From Pseudomonadota bacterium (GTDB taxonomy: Bacteria; Pseudomonadota; Gammaproteobacteria; Burkholderiales; SG8-39): 8,349 nt of DNA. Of this stretch, positions 1-6,166 are shown piece by piece (position 1 is the stretch's first letter; the number at the start of each line of letters is the position of its first letter). The stretch is from NCBI GenBank assembly GCA_021847125.1, contig JAJZUK010000032.1:1-8349 (forward strand). Reading direction: 5' to 3'. Below the pieces are notes generated by a model. The model had not been told where the DNA came from, did not search any database, and was given only the letters and a program-made list of their open reading frames with translations. The position numbers and the translations under genes are program-made.

Positions 1-699
1 GAGGAACACCGCGCCGAGCACGAGAAAGGTGAGCCCGGGCGCATGCCAGGCAAAGCCCAGGGCGTGCCTGGGATCGAGCGCGGCGAGCACGGCCGGCGTC
101 TGCGCGATCGACACCGCGCCGAGCGCGGCGAGGGCGATGAACCACAGCACGGTAATGCGGCCAAACAGATTGCCCAGGGCGCCGGTGCCGCGGCTCTGAA
201 TGGCAAACAAGCCGACCAGGATCGCGATCGTGATGGGCACGATCCAGTGCTCGAATGCGGGCGTGGCCACCGACAATCCCTCGACGGCGGAGAGTACCGA
301 GATCGCGGGGGTGATCACGGCGTCGCCGTAGAACAGCGACGCGCCGAAAATGCCGAGCATCGCCACCGTCCAGCTGAGGCGCGGATGCTGACGCGTCAGG
401 CGGGAGGCGAGCGCGAGCAGCGCGAGTATGCCGCCTTCGCCGCCGTTGTCGAAGCGCAGCATGATGGTCACGTATTTCAGGGAGACGATCAGCGTGATCG
501 ACCAGAACATCATCGACAGTACCGCCAGCACGTTCGTCTCGGTGAGAGGCAGGCCGTGCGTGCCGCTGAACGCTTCCTTGAACGCATACAGCGGGCTGGT
601 GCCGATATCGCCGTAGACGACGCCGAGGGCGGCAAGGGTCAGTACCGACAGCGAGGACTTGCTCTTGCTTTCGTTGCCGGGGTGGGCGCTTGAGGGCAT
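1..699 (-). CDS. kup: Kup-type low-affinity potassium transporter, N-terminal part (cut by window edge)
   Basis: Inner-membrane K+ uptake protein of the KUP/HAK/KT family, thought to work as a K+/H+ symporter. I translated the minus strand by hand; it is open for 233 codons from the ATG at 699 to the window edge. Visible family motifs are GVVYGDIGTSPLYA (residues 26-39) in the first membrane segment, RFDNGGEGG (82-90) after the second, and GDAVITPAISVLSAVEGL (125-142). Further hydrophobic segments lie near residues 55-75, 110-125, 152-167, 181-198 and 222-233. The first ~17 residues are a polar, Ser/Lys-rich cytoplasmic tail. Family members are about 620-640 residues, so roughly the last 60% lies outside the window. 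The start is supported by an AGGGGG-like ribosome site about 7 nt upstream and by the family alignment. A promoter-like sequence lies immediately upstream. The DUF3300 gene upstream has the same orientation but is 137 bp away. Confidence 0.93.
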   Translation of the reverse strand, partial: MPSSAHPGNESKSKSSLSVLTLAALGVVYGDIGTSPLYAFKEAFSGTHGLPLTETNVLAVLSMMFWSITLIVSLKYVTIMLRFDNGGEGGILALLALASRLTRQHPRLSWTVAMLGIFGASLFYGDAVITPAISVLSAVEGLSVATPAFEHWIVPITIAILVGLFAIQSRGTGALGNLFGRITVLWFIALAALGAVSIAQTPAVLAALDPRHALGFAWHAPGLTFLVLGAVFL

Positions 700-732
700 G
701 GCTACCCCCTATCAGGCTAAGTGAGGGGCGGA

Positions 733-761
733 ACTATATGCCTATTTATGCTGCAATGCAA
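733..761 (-). promoter_or_regulatory. Candidate sigma-70 promoter for kup
   Basis: On the minus strand, TTGCAT (756-761) and TATAGT (733-738) are separated by exactly 17 nt. The -10 matches consensus at 5 of 6 bases; the -35 matches at only 3. Transcription would begin near 726, giving a leader of about 27 nt before the kup ATG. The element lies in an AT-rich dip within otherwise GC-rich DNA. It is read from sequence only. Confidence 0.45.
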
Positions 762-836
762 CATTCGGTGGGCGGGTATTTCACGCTTCCGCCGGCCTTG
801 CGCGTGGAGCGGCAAACGCGCGCCGCTGCGCCGCTG

Positions 837-2249
837 CTAGCGTCCGCCCGGCGGGCGCGCACCGGGATTTGCACCGGCACCCGGGCGCGCTGCAGCCTGG
901 GAGTCGCGGCTGTCCCTGGCTGACCCGCCCGCCCGCTGTTCTTCATGCTTTGCCCGCGGGGCATGCTCGGCTGGCCTGGCGTGCCCTGCCTGAGCGGGCG
1001 GCGCTGCTGCTGCAGGGGGCGCAGCCAATGCCGGCTGTAGAGCCGGCGCAGGCCGCGGAGCGGGCGCGAGACGCGCGACTGGCGCAGTTTGCACTGTGGG
1101 CGCGGGTGGTACAACCGGTGCGGGTGCCGTGGGTTGTGCGCCGACGCGCGTATGGCGGCGGCCATCGAAGCGCGCTTCTGGCCGTACCTGCGGCGGGACC
1201 GCCGGTGCCGTTTGTAGGACTGGCGCAGGCGCAGCGGGTAGCGTGCGGACACGGTTATCGCGGCGGCCATCGAATCGTGCTTCCGGCGGTAGCTGCGGCG
1301 GGACGACGGCGCGCCTGTCCATGCGTTCCTCCGGACGGCTTATCCCGATGCGACTGTGCTGGTTCTGCGGCGTGCCTGGTGTGCCGAATCGCTGCGTTGT
1401 CGCTGCCCCGCCCTGGACGGTGCGCGGGTGGTTTTCCGCTTCGTGGGGCCATGCGCGGGGCGCGCGATTCGGGACTATTGGCCGGATTGCGATGCGACCA
1501 TGGCTGTCATAGCGGTTGTTGTGCTGCACTACCCGCAGCTGGCGCCGGGGCCAGTCGAACGCCCCGAAGAAGAACCCCGCCGAAACGCTGACCGGCGGGC
1601 CCCAGTAGACGGCTCTCGCGTAGCTCGGCCGCGCCCCAGGCCATGGCCGCAGGTAGACCGGCGGATAGGCGGGCCACCACCACGTCCCGTAGGCCACCAG
1701 CGGGTCGTAATAGGGCACATAAACGATACGCGGATCAAGCGGCTCCAGCATCAAGCCCGAACCGCTGTCGATCACGCGCAGGCGATCATCCGGGAGCAGG
1801 TTCCCTGCGGCCGCAGCGCGGCTTCGCAGGGCCTGCACCGTATCCATCAACTGTGCTTGCTGGTCGAGGAACGCATCGCCCAGGTTTTGCGTCCACTGCG
1901 GGTTCTCATCCATGCGCTCGAGCACTTGCGGGAACGCGAGCAGCGATCTCACGCTGGCATCCCAGTCCTCGCCCTCGGCTGCGCGCATCGCGTCGTCGCC
2001 GGAAAGGCCGGGGCGGGCGCGAGACCAGCGCGCCGCCTCGGCAACTTCGAACGGATAGGTTGCCGCCATCAGGATCTGCGACAGCAGCGGGTCCGGGTAG
2101 AGCGCGATCGGAGCAAGCATCTGGTCCAGTTCCTGCTGCGAATACGCATACGCGCCCTGGGCGTGGGCGCCGCCCTGCGCAAACACCAGCGTAATTGCCG
2201 CGAGCAGCGCGAACCACCGTGGGGAAATATTTCGAATGCGCGTTTTCAT
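837..2249 (-). CDS. Exported DUF3300-domain protein with Pro/Ala-rich repeat tail
   Basis: A 470-residue protein of unknown function. Residues 1-30 look like a signal peptide: basic MKTRIRN start, hydrophobic core FALLAAITLVFA, and a likely signal peptidase I site after AHA (28-30), so it is probably periplasmic or surface-exposed. Residues about 36-235 match the DUF3300 pattern: LDQMLAPIALYPDPLLSQIL (41-60), the ENPQWTQNLGDAF region (115-127), IVYVPYYDP (175-183), and a Trp/Pro-rich stretch YGTWWWPAYPP (187-197). From about residue 240 the chain is polar, then very rich in Pro, Ala and Arg with two 35-residue tandem repeats (317-351, 352-386); it looks disordered. The start at 2249 is chosen because of the signal peptide directly behind it and AGGCGG a few bases upstream. 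The same frame is open to 2594, but that extension runs into the divergent sirtuin gene. DUF3300 genes often sit beside DUF2950 genes as I recall; none is visible here. Confidence 0.88.
   Translation of the reverse strand: MKTRIRNISPRWFALLAAITLVFAQGGAHAQGAYAYSQQELDQMLAPIALYPDPLLSQILMAATYPFEVAEAARWSRARPGLSGDDAMRAAEGEDWDASVRSLLAFPQVLERMDENPQWTQNLGDAFLDQQAQLMDTVQALRSRAAAAGNLLPDDRLRVIDSGSGLMLEPLDPRIVYVPYYDPLVAYGTWWWPAYPPVYLRPWPGARPSYARAVYWGPPVSVSAGFFFGAFDWPRRQLRVVQHNNRYDSHGRIAIRPIVPNRAPRAWPHEAENHPRTVQGGAATTQRFGTPGTPQNQHSRIGISRPEERMDRRAVVPPQLPPEARFDGRRDNRVRTLPAAPAPVLQTAPAVPPQVRPEARFDGRRHTRVGAQPTAPAPVVPPAPTVQTAPVARLAPAPRPAPALQPALAAPPAAAAPPAQAGHARPAEHAPRAKHEEQRAGGSARDSRDSQAAARPGAGANPGARPPGGR
1092..1301 (-). 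repeat. Two tandem 105-bp repeats inside the DUF3300 gene
   Basis: Two adjacent in-frame copies (1197-1301 and 1092-1196) each encode 35 residues with the shared pattern PPQxxPEARFDGRRxxRV, then a variable stretch, then APAPV and a Pro/Ala spacer. The copies have diverged at both DNA and protein level, so this is an older duplication held in frame, not a recent slippage. The following PAPTVQTAPVARLAPAPRP segment looks like further decay of the Pro/Ala spacer. Confidence 0.8.
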
Positions 2250-2383
2250 AGGCACCGCCTGTGTTGGCTGGGGCGCTACGCGTATCCCTGTTCCCGTCGC
2301 GCCTGGTCCGATAACTGTCAGAACGCCCGGTCGGCGTGATGGTTCACGGCGAAAGTGCAAACAAATGTAACGCCTGAGGGCGA

Positions 2384-2392
2384 TGCTAGAAT
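2384..2392 (+). promoter_or_regulatory. Candidate extended -10 promoter for the sirtuin gene
   Basis: TGC followed by TAGAAT (2387-2392) is a TGn-extended -10 element, 5 of 6 matches in the hexamer. No good -35 is seen about 17 nt upstream, as is common for extended -10 promoters. Transcription from near 2399 would give a leader of about 29 nt ahead of the sirtuin start at 2428. Confidence 0.4.
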
Positions 2393-2416
2393 TCCTGTCT
2401 CGCACACTGCAACAAC

Positions 2417-2421
2417 GGAGG
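2417..2421 (+). promoter_or_regulatory. Strong Shine-Dalgarno site that sets the sirtuin start
   Basis: GGAGG lies 6 nt before the ATG at 2428. The reading frame is open from an ATG at 2383, but that upstream start has no such site and would add 15 Arg-rich residues that do not look like a sirtuin N terminus. It also overlaps the candidate promoter. Confidence 0.75.
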
Positions 2422-2427
2422 CGGCGC

Positions 2428-3183
2428 ATGGACCAGGCCGGGGCATTGATCGACAAGGTGCGCGCTTGGGTAGCCGAGGCGAAGCGCGTCGTGATCCTCA
2501 CCGGCGCCGGTATTTCCACCGAATCGGGAATCCCGGATTTTCGCGGGCCGCAAGGCGTGTGGACGCGGGATCCGGAGGCGGAGAAGCTGTCCAATATCCG
2601 TTACTACATGGCCGATGCCGAAATCCGCAAGAAAGCCTGGCAGGCGCGGCTGGTGCATCCGGCATGGGAGGCGCAGCCAAACGCGGGCCACGAGGCCATC
2701 GCCGGGCTGGAGCGGCGCGGCAAGTTGCATGCGCTGATCACGCAGAATATCGACGGCCTGCACCAGAAGGCGGGGAATTCACCCGAGCGCGTGATCGAGG
2801 TGCATGGCACGGTGCTCAAGGTGGTATGCATGAGCTGCGGCTGGAAGGGGCCGATGCAGGAGACTCTGGTGCGCCTTCTGACCGGCGAGGACGATCCCCC
2901 GTGCAAGCTCTGCGGCGGCATCCTGAAGAGCGACACCATTTCCTTCGGCCAGAACCTGGTGCCCGAAGTGATCGAACGCGCGATGCGCGCGGCGGCCGAG
3001 GCCGACTGCTTCATTGCGATCGGCACCAGCCTGCAGGTCTACCCGATCGCCGGAGCCGTGCCCGAGGCGAAATCCGCCGGCGCGCGGGTGGTCATCATCA
3101 ACGCCGAGCCGACGCCTTTCGACGACATTGCCGACGCGCTGCTGAGCGATTCCATCGGCGGCACGCTGCCGCGTATTTTTTAG
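2428..3183 (+). CDS. NAD-dependent protein deacylase of the Sir2 (sirtuin) family
   Basis: A 251-residue cytoplasmic sirtuin that would remove acetyl or other acyl groups from lysine side chains, consuming NAD+ and releasing nicotinamide and O-acyl-ADP-ribose. The Rossmann NAD motif GAGISTESGIPDFRG spans residues 26-40, TQNIDGLHQKAG 105-116, and the catalytic His is H126 in the HGT motif. A structural zinc site is complete: C134-x2-C137 and C159-x2-C162. GTS (199-201) and INAEPTPFD (224-232) complete the NAD pocket. Length is normal for a bacterial single-domain sirtuin. The PDFRGPQGVWT segment (36-46) recalls SIRT6/7-like and related bacterial forms more than E. coli CobB. At the positions of the CobB/SIRT5 Tyr-x-x-Arg acyl pocket I align W71 and R74, so Tyr is replaced by Trp; succinyl specificity is therefore doubtful. 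It stands alone, divergent from DUF3300 and convergent with the small genes. Confidence 0.94.
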   Translation: MDQAGALIDKVRAWVAEAKRVVILTGAGISTESGIPDFRGPQGVWTRDPEAEKLSNIRYYMADAEIRKKAWQARLVHPAWEAQPNAGHEAIAGLERRGKLHALITQNIDGLHQKAGNSPERVIEVHGTVLKVVCMSCGWKGPMQETLVRLLTGEDDPPCKLCGGILKSDTISFGQNLVPEVIERAMRAAAEADCFIAIGTSLQVYPIAGAVPEAKSAGARVVIINAEPTPFDDIADALLSDSIGGTLPRIF

Positions 3184-3206
3184 CCCCGATTAGATAGAAA
3201 TGATTA

Positions 3207-3235
3207 GGGCCGTTTCGGCAATCCCGAAACGGCCC
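3207..3235. terminator. Perfect 12-bp hairpin, probable bidirectional terminator
   Basis: The arm GGGCCGTTTCGG (3207-3218) pairs perfectly with CCGAAACGGCCC (3224-3235) across a 5-nt CAATC loop. It starts 24 nt after the sirtuin stop and lies between two convergent transcription units, where a shared terminator is expected. The plus side has no T tract after it; the minus side has only a short weak T-containing stretch. Strength of intrinsic termination is therefore uncertain. Confidence 0.7.
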
Positions 3236-3292
3236 CGCAAGACCAGCCGGGCAGGAACAGGAACGCCCCCGCCCCCTGACCGGATCTCGATG

Positions 3293-3499
3293 CTAGACGT
3301 GACTCGGCAATATCGCTTTGATGCCGCGTTCGGCGAGTTCGACGCCGGCGCGGATTCCGGCCAGCGCGCCGAACATCAACTCGGCGAGGACTTCGCCGTC
3401 GTGGATATAGCCGGCGACGCGCTGGCGTTCGCTTTCGCTGAAGTGAAGGTGGTCCAGCTGAGTGAAGGTGCCGGGACCGACAGGTGTGCTATGGCGCAT
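3293..3499 (-). CDS. Small hypothetical protein, second gene of a two-gene unit
   Basis: A 68-residue protein that I do not recognise. The start at 3499 (ATG CGC CAT) has only a weak AAGG site about 9 nt upstream. The N-terminal 25 residues are polar (MRHSTPVGPGTFTQLDHLHF). Residues 26-63 look like two consecutive helices: RQRVAGYIHDGEVLAELMFG, then an Ala/Gly/Ile-rich amphipathic stretch ending ERGIKAIL. No cysteines, no signal peptide and no clear membrane segment. It lies 48 bp downstream of the 120-residue gene on the same strand with no terminator between, so co-transcription is likely. The hairpin at 3207-3235 would end the unit. It is called coding because of its placement in that unit, the tight fit between the stop of one and start of the next, and the lack of a better reading of this stretch; the case is moderate. 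Confidence 0.6.
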   Translation of the reverse strand: MRHSTPVGPGTFTQLDHLHFSESERQRVAGYIHDGEVLAELMFGALAGIRAGVELAERGIKAILPSHV

Positions 3500-3547
3500 G
3501 ATGGTTGCCTTGTTTTCCGATTAAATTCGCGACTTGCCCGGTCCTGC

Positions 3548-3910
3548 TCAGTAGTGGGCCATGCCGGTGCGTTCGAAATGACGCTGGCGTTGCTCCAGGT
3601 CGGCCAGGTTCTCCGATGCGGCGAAGAAATTGTCGCGCTCGGACGTTTCGATGCGATCGAGCCAATCGCCGATGCGCGCGAACACGGCTTTGATGATGCG
3701 GGCGAGTTCGATGCTGCGCTGCTGACGTGCGAGGCGCGCGATCTCGTGAATGTCGAGCGCGGTTTCGTTCGCCGCTTCCACTTGGATATTGCTGCGCACA
3801 AAATCTTGCGCGGGGGCGGGTGATCTGAAAACTTTGACGGCGGGCTCGCCAAACGCCGCGTCGGGGCGTACGATACTGTCACCTTCGTACAGGGGGGCGT
3901 AAAGTCTCAT
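3548..3910 (-). CDS. Small protein with DUF3563-like C-terminal segment
   Basis: A 120-residue soluble protein of unknown function. The C-terminal part, residues about 75-115, has the pattern IGDWLDRIETSERDNFFAAS followed by an ENLADLEQRQRHFER helix. This resembles the small DUF3563 proteins of Burkholderiales, in which a short amphipathic helix is followed by a conserved DLADLERR-like helix; the assignment is from memory and tentative. DUF3563 proteins are usually only about 50-60 residues, so the N-terminal ~70 residues are an extension: a polar segment with Pro-rich FRSPAPAQDF (28-37), then an Arg/Gln-rich helix EIARLARQQRSIELARI (56-72). The ATG at 3910 is chosen because GAAGGG lies 7 nt upstream. 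An in-frame TTG at 3925 overlaps that site and is unlikely. It is first in a probable two-gene unit and is divergent from the LysR regulator. Confidence 0.72.
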   Translation of the reverse strand: MRLYAPLYEGDSIVRPDAAFGEPAVKVFRSPAPAQDFVRSNIQVEAANETALDIHEIARLARQQRSIELARIIKAVFARIGDWLDRIETSERDNFFAASENLADLEQRQRHFERTGMAHY

Positions 3911-3967
3911 GGTAAATCCCTTCAAAATCCGGTTGATTAAGCACGAATATCGCGCTTCATGTTTAAT

Positions 3968-3997
3968 ATATTACGGGCGCAATCCCCGGTTTTCCAA
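3968..3997 (-). promoter_or_regulatory. Candidate promoter for the two small minus-strand genes
   Basis: On the minus strand, TTGGAA (3992-3997) and TAATAT (3968-3973) are 18 nt apart, each matching consensus at 4 of 6 bases, in an AT-rich island (about 3930-3975). The start of transcription would be near 3961, leaving a leader of about 50 nt. Other registers in the same TA-rich stretch are possible. Confidence 0.35.
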
Positions 3998-4030
3998 TCG
4001 CATGTTCGGATAGCGGCCATCGCTTTAGGT

Positions 4031-4036
4031 TATACT
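4031..4036 (+). promoter_or_regulatory. Candidate -10 element for the lysR gene
   Basis: TATACT on the plus strand matches the -10 consensus at 5 of 6 bases. No convincing -35 is found 16-18 nt upstream. LysR genes often have weak, autoregulated promoters, which would fit. A leader of about 70 nt containing the palindrome at 4068-4079 would follow. Confidence 0.3.
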
Positions 4037-4067
4037 GTGGGTAATCGCATGATGCAGCGCAACAAAT

Positions 4068-4079
4068 TGGCTCGAGCCA
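4068..4079. promoter_or_regulatory. Perfect palindrome, possible LysR-type operator
   Basis: TGGCTCGAGCCA is a perfect 12-bp inverted repeat, 32 bp before the lysR start, in the region shared with the divergent small genes. T4067 and A4079 are spaced as T-N11-A, the loose LysR-type box pattern. That pattern is common by chance, so the operator role is an inference. Confidence 0.3.
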
Positions 4080-4111
4080 GGCCGTTTTCCCACTGAAAAA
4101 TAGACATTGAT

Positions 4112-5026
4112 ATGGAGCTTTACCAACTGCGCAGCTTTGTCGCTGTGGCCGATGCGGGGCATCTGACCCGGGCGGCGGAGCGGCTGCACGTCAGCCAACC
4201 GGCGGTCAGCGCGCAAATCAAGGCGCTGGAGGACGAACTCGACCTGGTTTTGTTCGAGCGGACTTCCAGCGGCATGGTCCTGACCTCGGCCGGCTCGCGC
4301 CTGCTCACCGATGCGGAGAGGGTGCTGTCCGCGGCCCAGGCCTTGCGCAACGTGGCGAAGGCGCTAAAAGGCGAGGTTACCGGGAAGGTGCGCGTGGGCA
4401 CGACCTCGGACCCGGGCTTCATCCGCGTCGGCGAGTTCCTGAACACGACGATTGCGCGCCATCCCTTGCTGCAAGTCGAATTGCACCAGGAAGTCACCGG
4501 CGCCGCGTTTGCGCAGGTGCAGGACGGGGAACTGGACGCAAGCTTCTACTACGGCGAAATCGAACATCCCGGCGTGGCCGCATTGCGGCTGCGGTCAAGC
4601 ACCTATCGCGTGGCCGCGCCGGCCGCCTGGAAACGGCGCGTGGTCGATGCCGACTGGAGCGAAATCGCGCAGCAACCGTGGATCATCACGCCGTCGATCA
4701 GCACCCACCACAAGCTGGTGCGCGCGCTGTTCGACAAGCACGGCATAGAGCCGACCAGGGTGGTGGAAGCGGACCAGGAGTCGGTGATTGCCAATCTGGT
4801 CGTGTCCGGGGTCGGCCTGTCCCTGATCCGCGAGGACTTGGCGCTGGAAAAGGAAACCGCCGGCCAGGTCTGCCTGTGGCGCGACGTGCGGCTGGAGACC
4901 ACGCTCTGGTTTATCTACCCCCTGGCGCGCAAGGACGACCCGGCGATTCGCGCGCTGCTGGACGTGCTGCGCGACACCTGGAACCTGCCCGAGGAAGCGC
5001 CCGGCGTTCTCAGCCGGCTAGGCTGA
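4112..5026 (+). CDS. LysR-type transcriptional regulator
   Basis: A 304-residue DNA-binding regulator of normal LysR length. The N-terminal winged helix-turn-helix covers residues 1-60, with the typical start MELYQLRSFVAVADAGHLTR and recognition region AAERLHVSQPAVSAQIKALE (21-40), closing with LFERTSSGMVLTSAG. A linker helix (about 62-88) leads to the effector-binding domain (about 91-295), starting KVRVGTTSDPGFIRVGEFL and including VVSGVGLSLIREDLAL (230-245). The inducer is not identifiable. The start is fixed by homology, since no good Shine-Dalgarno site is visible upstream (only A-rich sequence). It is transcribed divergently from the two small genes, the usual arrangement of a LysR regulator and its target, which makes those genes the first candidates. 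The convergent dehydrogenase downstream is the second candidate. Its direct target is not shown by the sequence. Confidence 0.93.
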   Translation: MELYQLRSFVAVADAGHLTRAAERLHVSQPAVSAQIKALEDELDLVLFERTSSGMVLTSAGSRLLTDAERVLSAAQALRNVAKALKGEVTGKVRVGTTSDPGFIRVGEFLNTTIARHPLLQVELHQEVTGAAFAQVQDGELDASFYYGEIEHPGVAALRLRSSTYRVAAPAAWKRRVVDADWSEIAQQPWIITPSISTHHKLVRALFDKHGIEPTRVVEADQESVIANLVVSGVGLSLIREDLALEKETAGQVCLWRDVRLETTLWFIYPLARKDDPAIRALLDVLRDTWNLPEEAPGVLSRLG

Positions 5027-5051
5027 GCGGCGCCGCGCCGGTCTCTCCGGC
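5009..5051. terminator. Weak hairpins between convergent lysR and dehydrogenase genes
   Basis: CTCAGCC (5009-5015) pairs with GGCTGAG (5021-5027) across a 5-nt loop, a 7-bp stem that overlaps the lysR stop codon. A second small hairpin, GCCGG (5037-5041) with CCGGC (5047-5051), follows. Neither has a T tract. They lie in the only gap between two convergent genes, so some role in ending transcription is plausible. Confidence 0.25.
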
Positions 5052-5105
5052 AGGCGGCGATCCGCGCCCAGGCTTAGCGCGATTCGACCGCAGTCTCAGC
5101 CCGGG

Positions 5106-6122
5106 TCAAAATCCCTCGAGCACGATTTTGCCCAGGGTATGGCCACCCTCGATCAGCTTGTGCGCGCGCTTCAGGTTGGCCGCGTTGATTTTTCCGAGAT
5201 GGGTGGTGAGCGTCGTCTTGAGCGTGCCCGCTTCGATCAGCGCCGCCGTCGCGTTGAGCAGATTGTGCTGCTCTATCATGTCCGGGGTCTTGAAACTGGA
5301 GCGGGTGAACATGAATTCCCAGGCGAGGCCCACGCTCTTGCCCATCAGCGGGGTCAGGTCGACCGGTTTCAGCGCCGAGACGATGGCGCAGATGTTTCCC
5401 AGCGGCTTGATGATGGGGGCGAACGCGGGGAACCAGCGATCGGTGTTGTTGAGACAGAAAATGTAATCGACCTCTTTCGTGCCCAGCGCCTCGAGTTGCG
5501 GCGCCAGATCCTTGCTGTGATCGATCACGTGATCGGCGCCCAGGGCGCGCACCCAGGCCACCGATTCCGGCCGCGAGGCGGTGGCGACCACCGTAAGCCC
5601 GGCCAGTTTTTTCGCGAGCTGGATCGCGATCGAGCCGACACCGCCGGCGCCGGCGATGATCAGCAGCGACTTGCCCGCATGCGCGCCGGTCCGGGAGATG
5701 GCCATGCGGTCGAACATGCCCTCCCAGGCGGTGATGGTGGTGAGCGGCAGCGCCGCGGCTTCGGCGAAACCGAGGTTCGCGGGTTTGCGGCCGACAATGC
5801 GCTCGTCGACCAGGTGGAATTCGCTGTTGCCCCCCGGGCGCACGATGCTGCCGGCGTAATACACCGCATCGCCGGGCTTGAACAGCGACACCTCCGGCCC
5901 GACCGCCTTGACCACGCCGGCGACGTCCCAGCCGAGCACCCGCGGGGTCTTTTCGACCAGGTCCTTGGGCGCGCGCCGCTTGGTGTCGACCGGATTGACC
6001 GAGATCGCCTTTACTTCGACCAGCAGATCGCGCCCGCCGGCGCTGGGCGTGTCGATCTCGATGTCGAGGAAGGACTCGGGATCGTCGATGGGAAGGTAGC
6101 GGTAGAGTCCGACGGCTTTCAT
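5106..6122 (-). CDS. Zinc-type alcohol dehydrogenase-like protein (MDR family, quinone-oxidoreductase type)
   Basis: A 338-residue cytoplasmic NAD(P)H-dependent oxidoreductase of the medium-chain dehydrogenase/reductase superfamily. The GroES-like N-terminal domain (about 1-125) contains VEVKAISVNPVDTKRR (35-50) and LGWDVAGVVKAVG (63-75). The Rossmann domain carries AGAGGVGSIAIQLAKKL (157-173), and ATASRPESVAWVRALGADHV (180-199) follows at the cofactor-selecting strand. The Cys/His ligands of the catalytic zinc in true alcohol dehydrogenases are absent, and there is no structural-zinc Cys cluster, so it is probably a quinone- or enone-reducing type. The pattern fits the zinc-binding alcohol dehydrogenase family group (TIGR02817-like, from memory). 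Substrate unknown. The ATG at 6122 has AGGAG 6 nt upstream. It begins 44 bp after the glnS stop on the same strand, so it may be co-transcribed with glnS, an association without obvious functional logic. Confidence 0.9.
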   Translation of the reverse strand: MKAVGLYRYLPIDDPESFLDIEIDTPSAGGRDLLVEVKAISVNPVDTKRRAPKDLVEKTPRVLGWDVAGVVKAVGPEVSLFKPGDAVYYAGSIVRPGGNSEFHLVDERIVGRKPANLGFAEAAALPLTTITAWEGMFDRMAISRTGAHAGKSLLIIAGAGGVGSIAIQLAKKLAGLTVVATASRPESVAWVRALGADHVIDHSKDLAPQLEALGTKEVDYIFCLNNTDRWFPAFAPIIKPLGNICAIVSALKPVDLTPLMGKSVGLAWEFMFTRSSFKTPDMIEQHNLLNATAALIEAGTLKTTLTTHLGKINAANLKRAHKLIEGGHTLGKIVLEGF

Positions 6123-6128
6123 GTGTTT

Positions 6129-6133
6129 CTCCT
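6129..6133 (-). promoter_or_regulatory. Ribosome binding site of the MDR reductase
   Basis: AGGAG on the minus strand lies 6 nt before the ATG at 6122 and confirms that start. It is the strongest ribosome site on the minus strand in this window and sits within the 44-bp gap after glnS, so the reductase can be translated independently from a shared transcript. Confidence 0.7.
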
Positions 6134-6166
6134 AATACGATGACACTCTGGTGTGCAAGCTCGCTG

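Noticed and set aside
43..693. 216-residue plus-strand frame opposite kup
   Set aside because: Antisense to the Kup membrane domain; highly charged His/Arg/Gln-rich translation typical of the reverse of a membrane protein gene.
1356..2339. 327-residue plus-strand frame opposite the DUF3300 gene
   Set aside because: It is antisense to a recognisable domain protein. Long open frames on the opposite strand are expected in GC-rich DNA, and the translation is Arg/Ala-rich with no motif.
2383..2427. Upstream ATG (2383) as the sirtuin start
   Set aside because: It overlaps the candidate -10 element and adds an Arg-rich leader, while the ATG at 2428 has a perfect GGAGG 6 nt upstream.
837..2594. A longer 585-residue version of the DUF3300 protein
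   Set aside because: The extra 115 residues cross the intergenic region and the start of the divergent sirtuin gene, have no domain features, and would bury the clear signal peptide that begins at 2249.
3200..3823. 207-residue plus-strand frame opposite the two small genes
   Set aside because: It starts inside the terminator-like hairpin and lacks a ribosome site. The minus-strand pair has better starts, spacing and helix patterns. Some doubt remains because the minus-strand products are also uncharacterised.
3911..3925. TTG at 3925 as the start of the DUF3563-like gene
   Set aside because: The codon lies over the GAAGGG ribosome site that serves the ATG at 3910.
5139..6143. 334-residue plus-strand frame opposite the MDR reductase
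   Set aside because: A mirror of a clear MDR gene; the sequence is Arg/Gly/Asp-rich with no family features.
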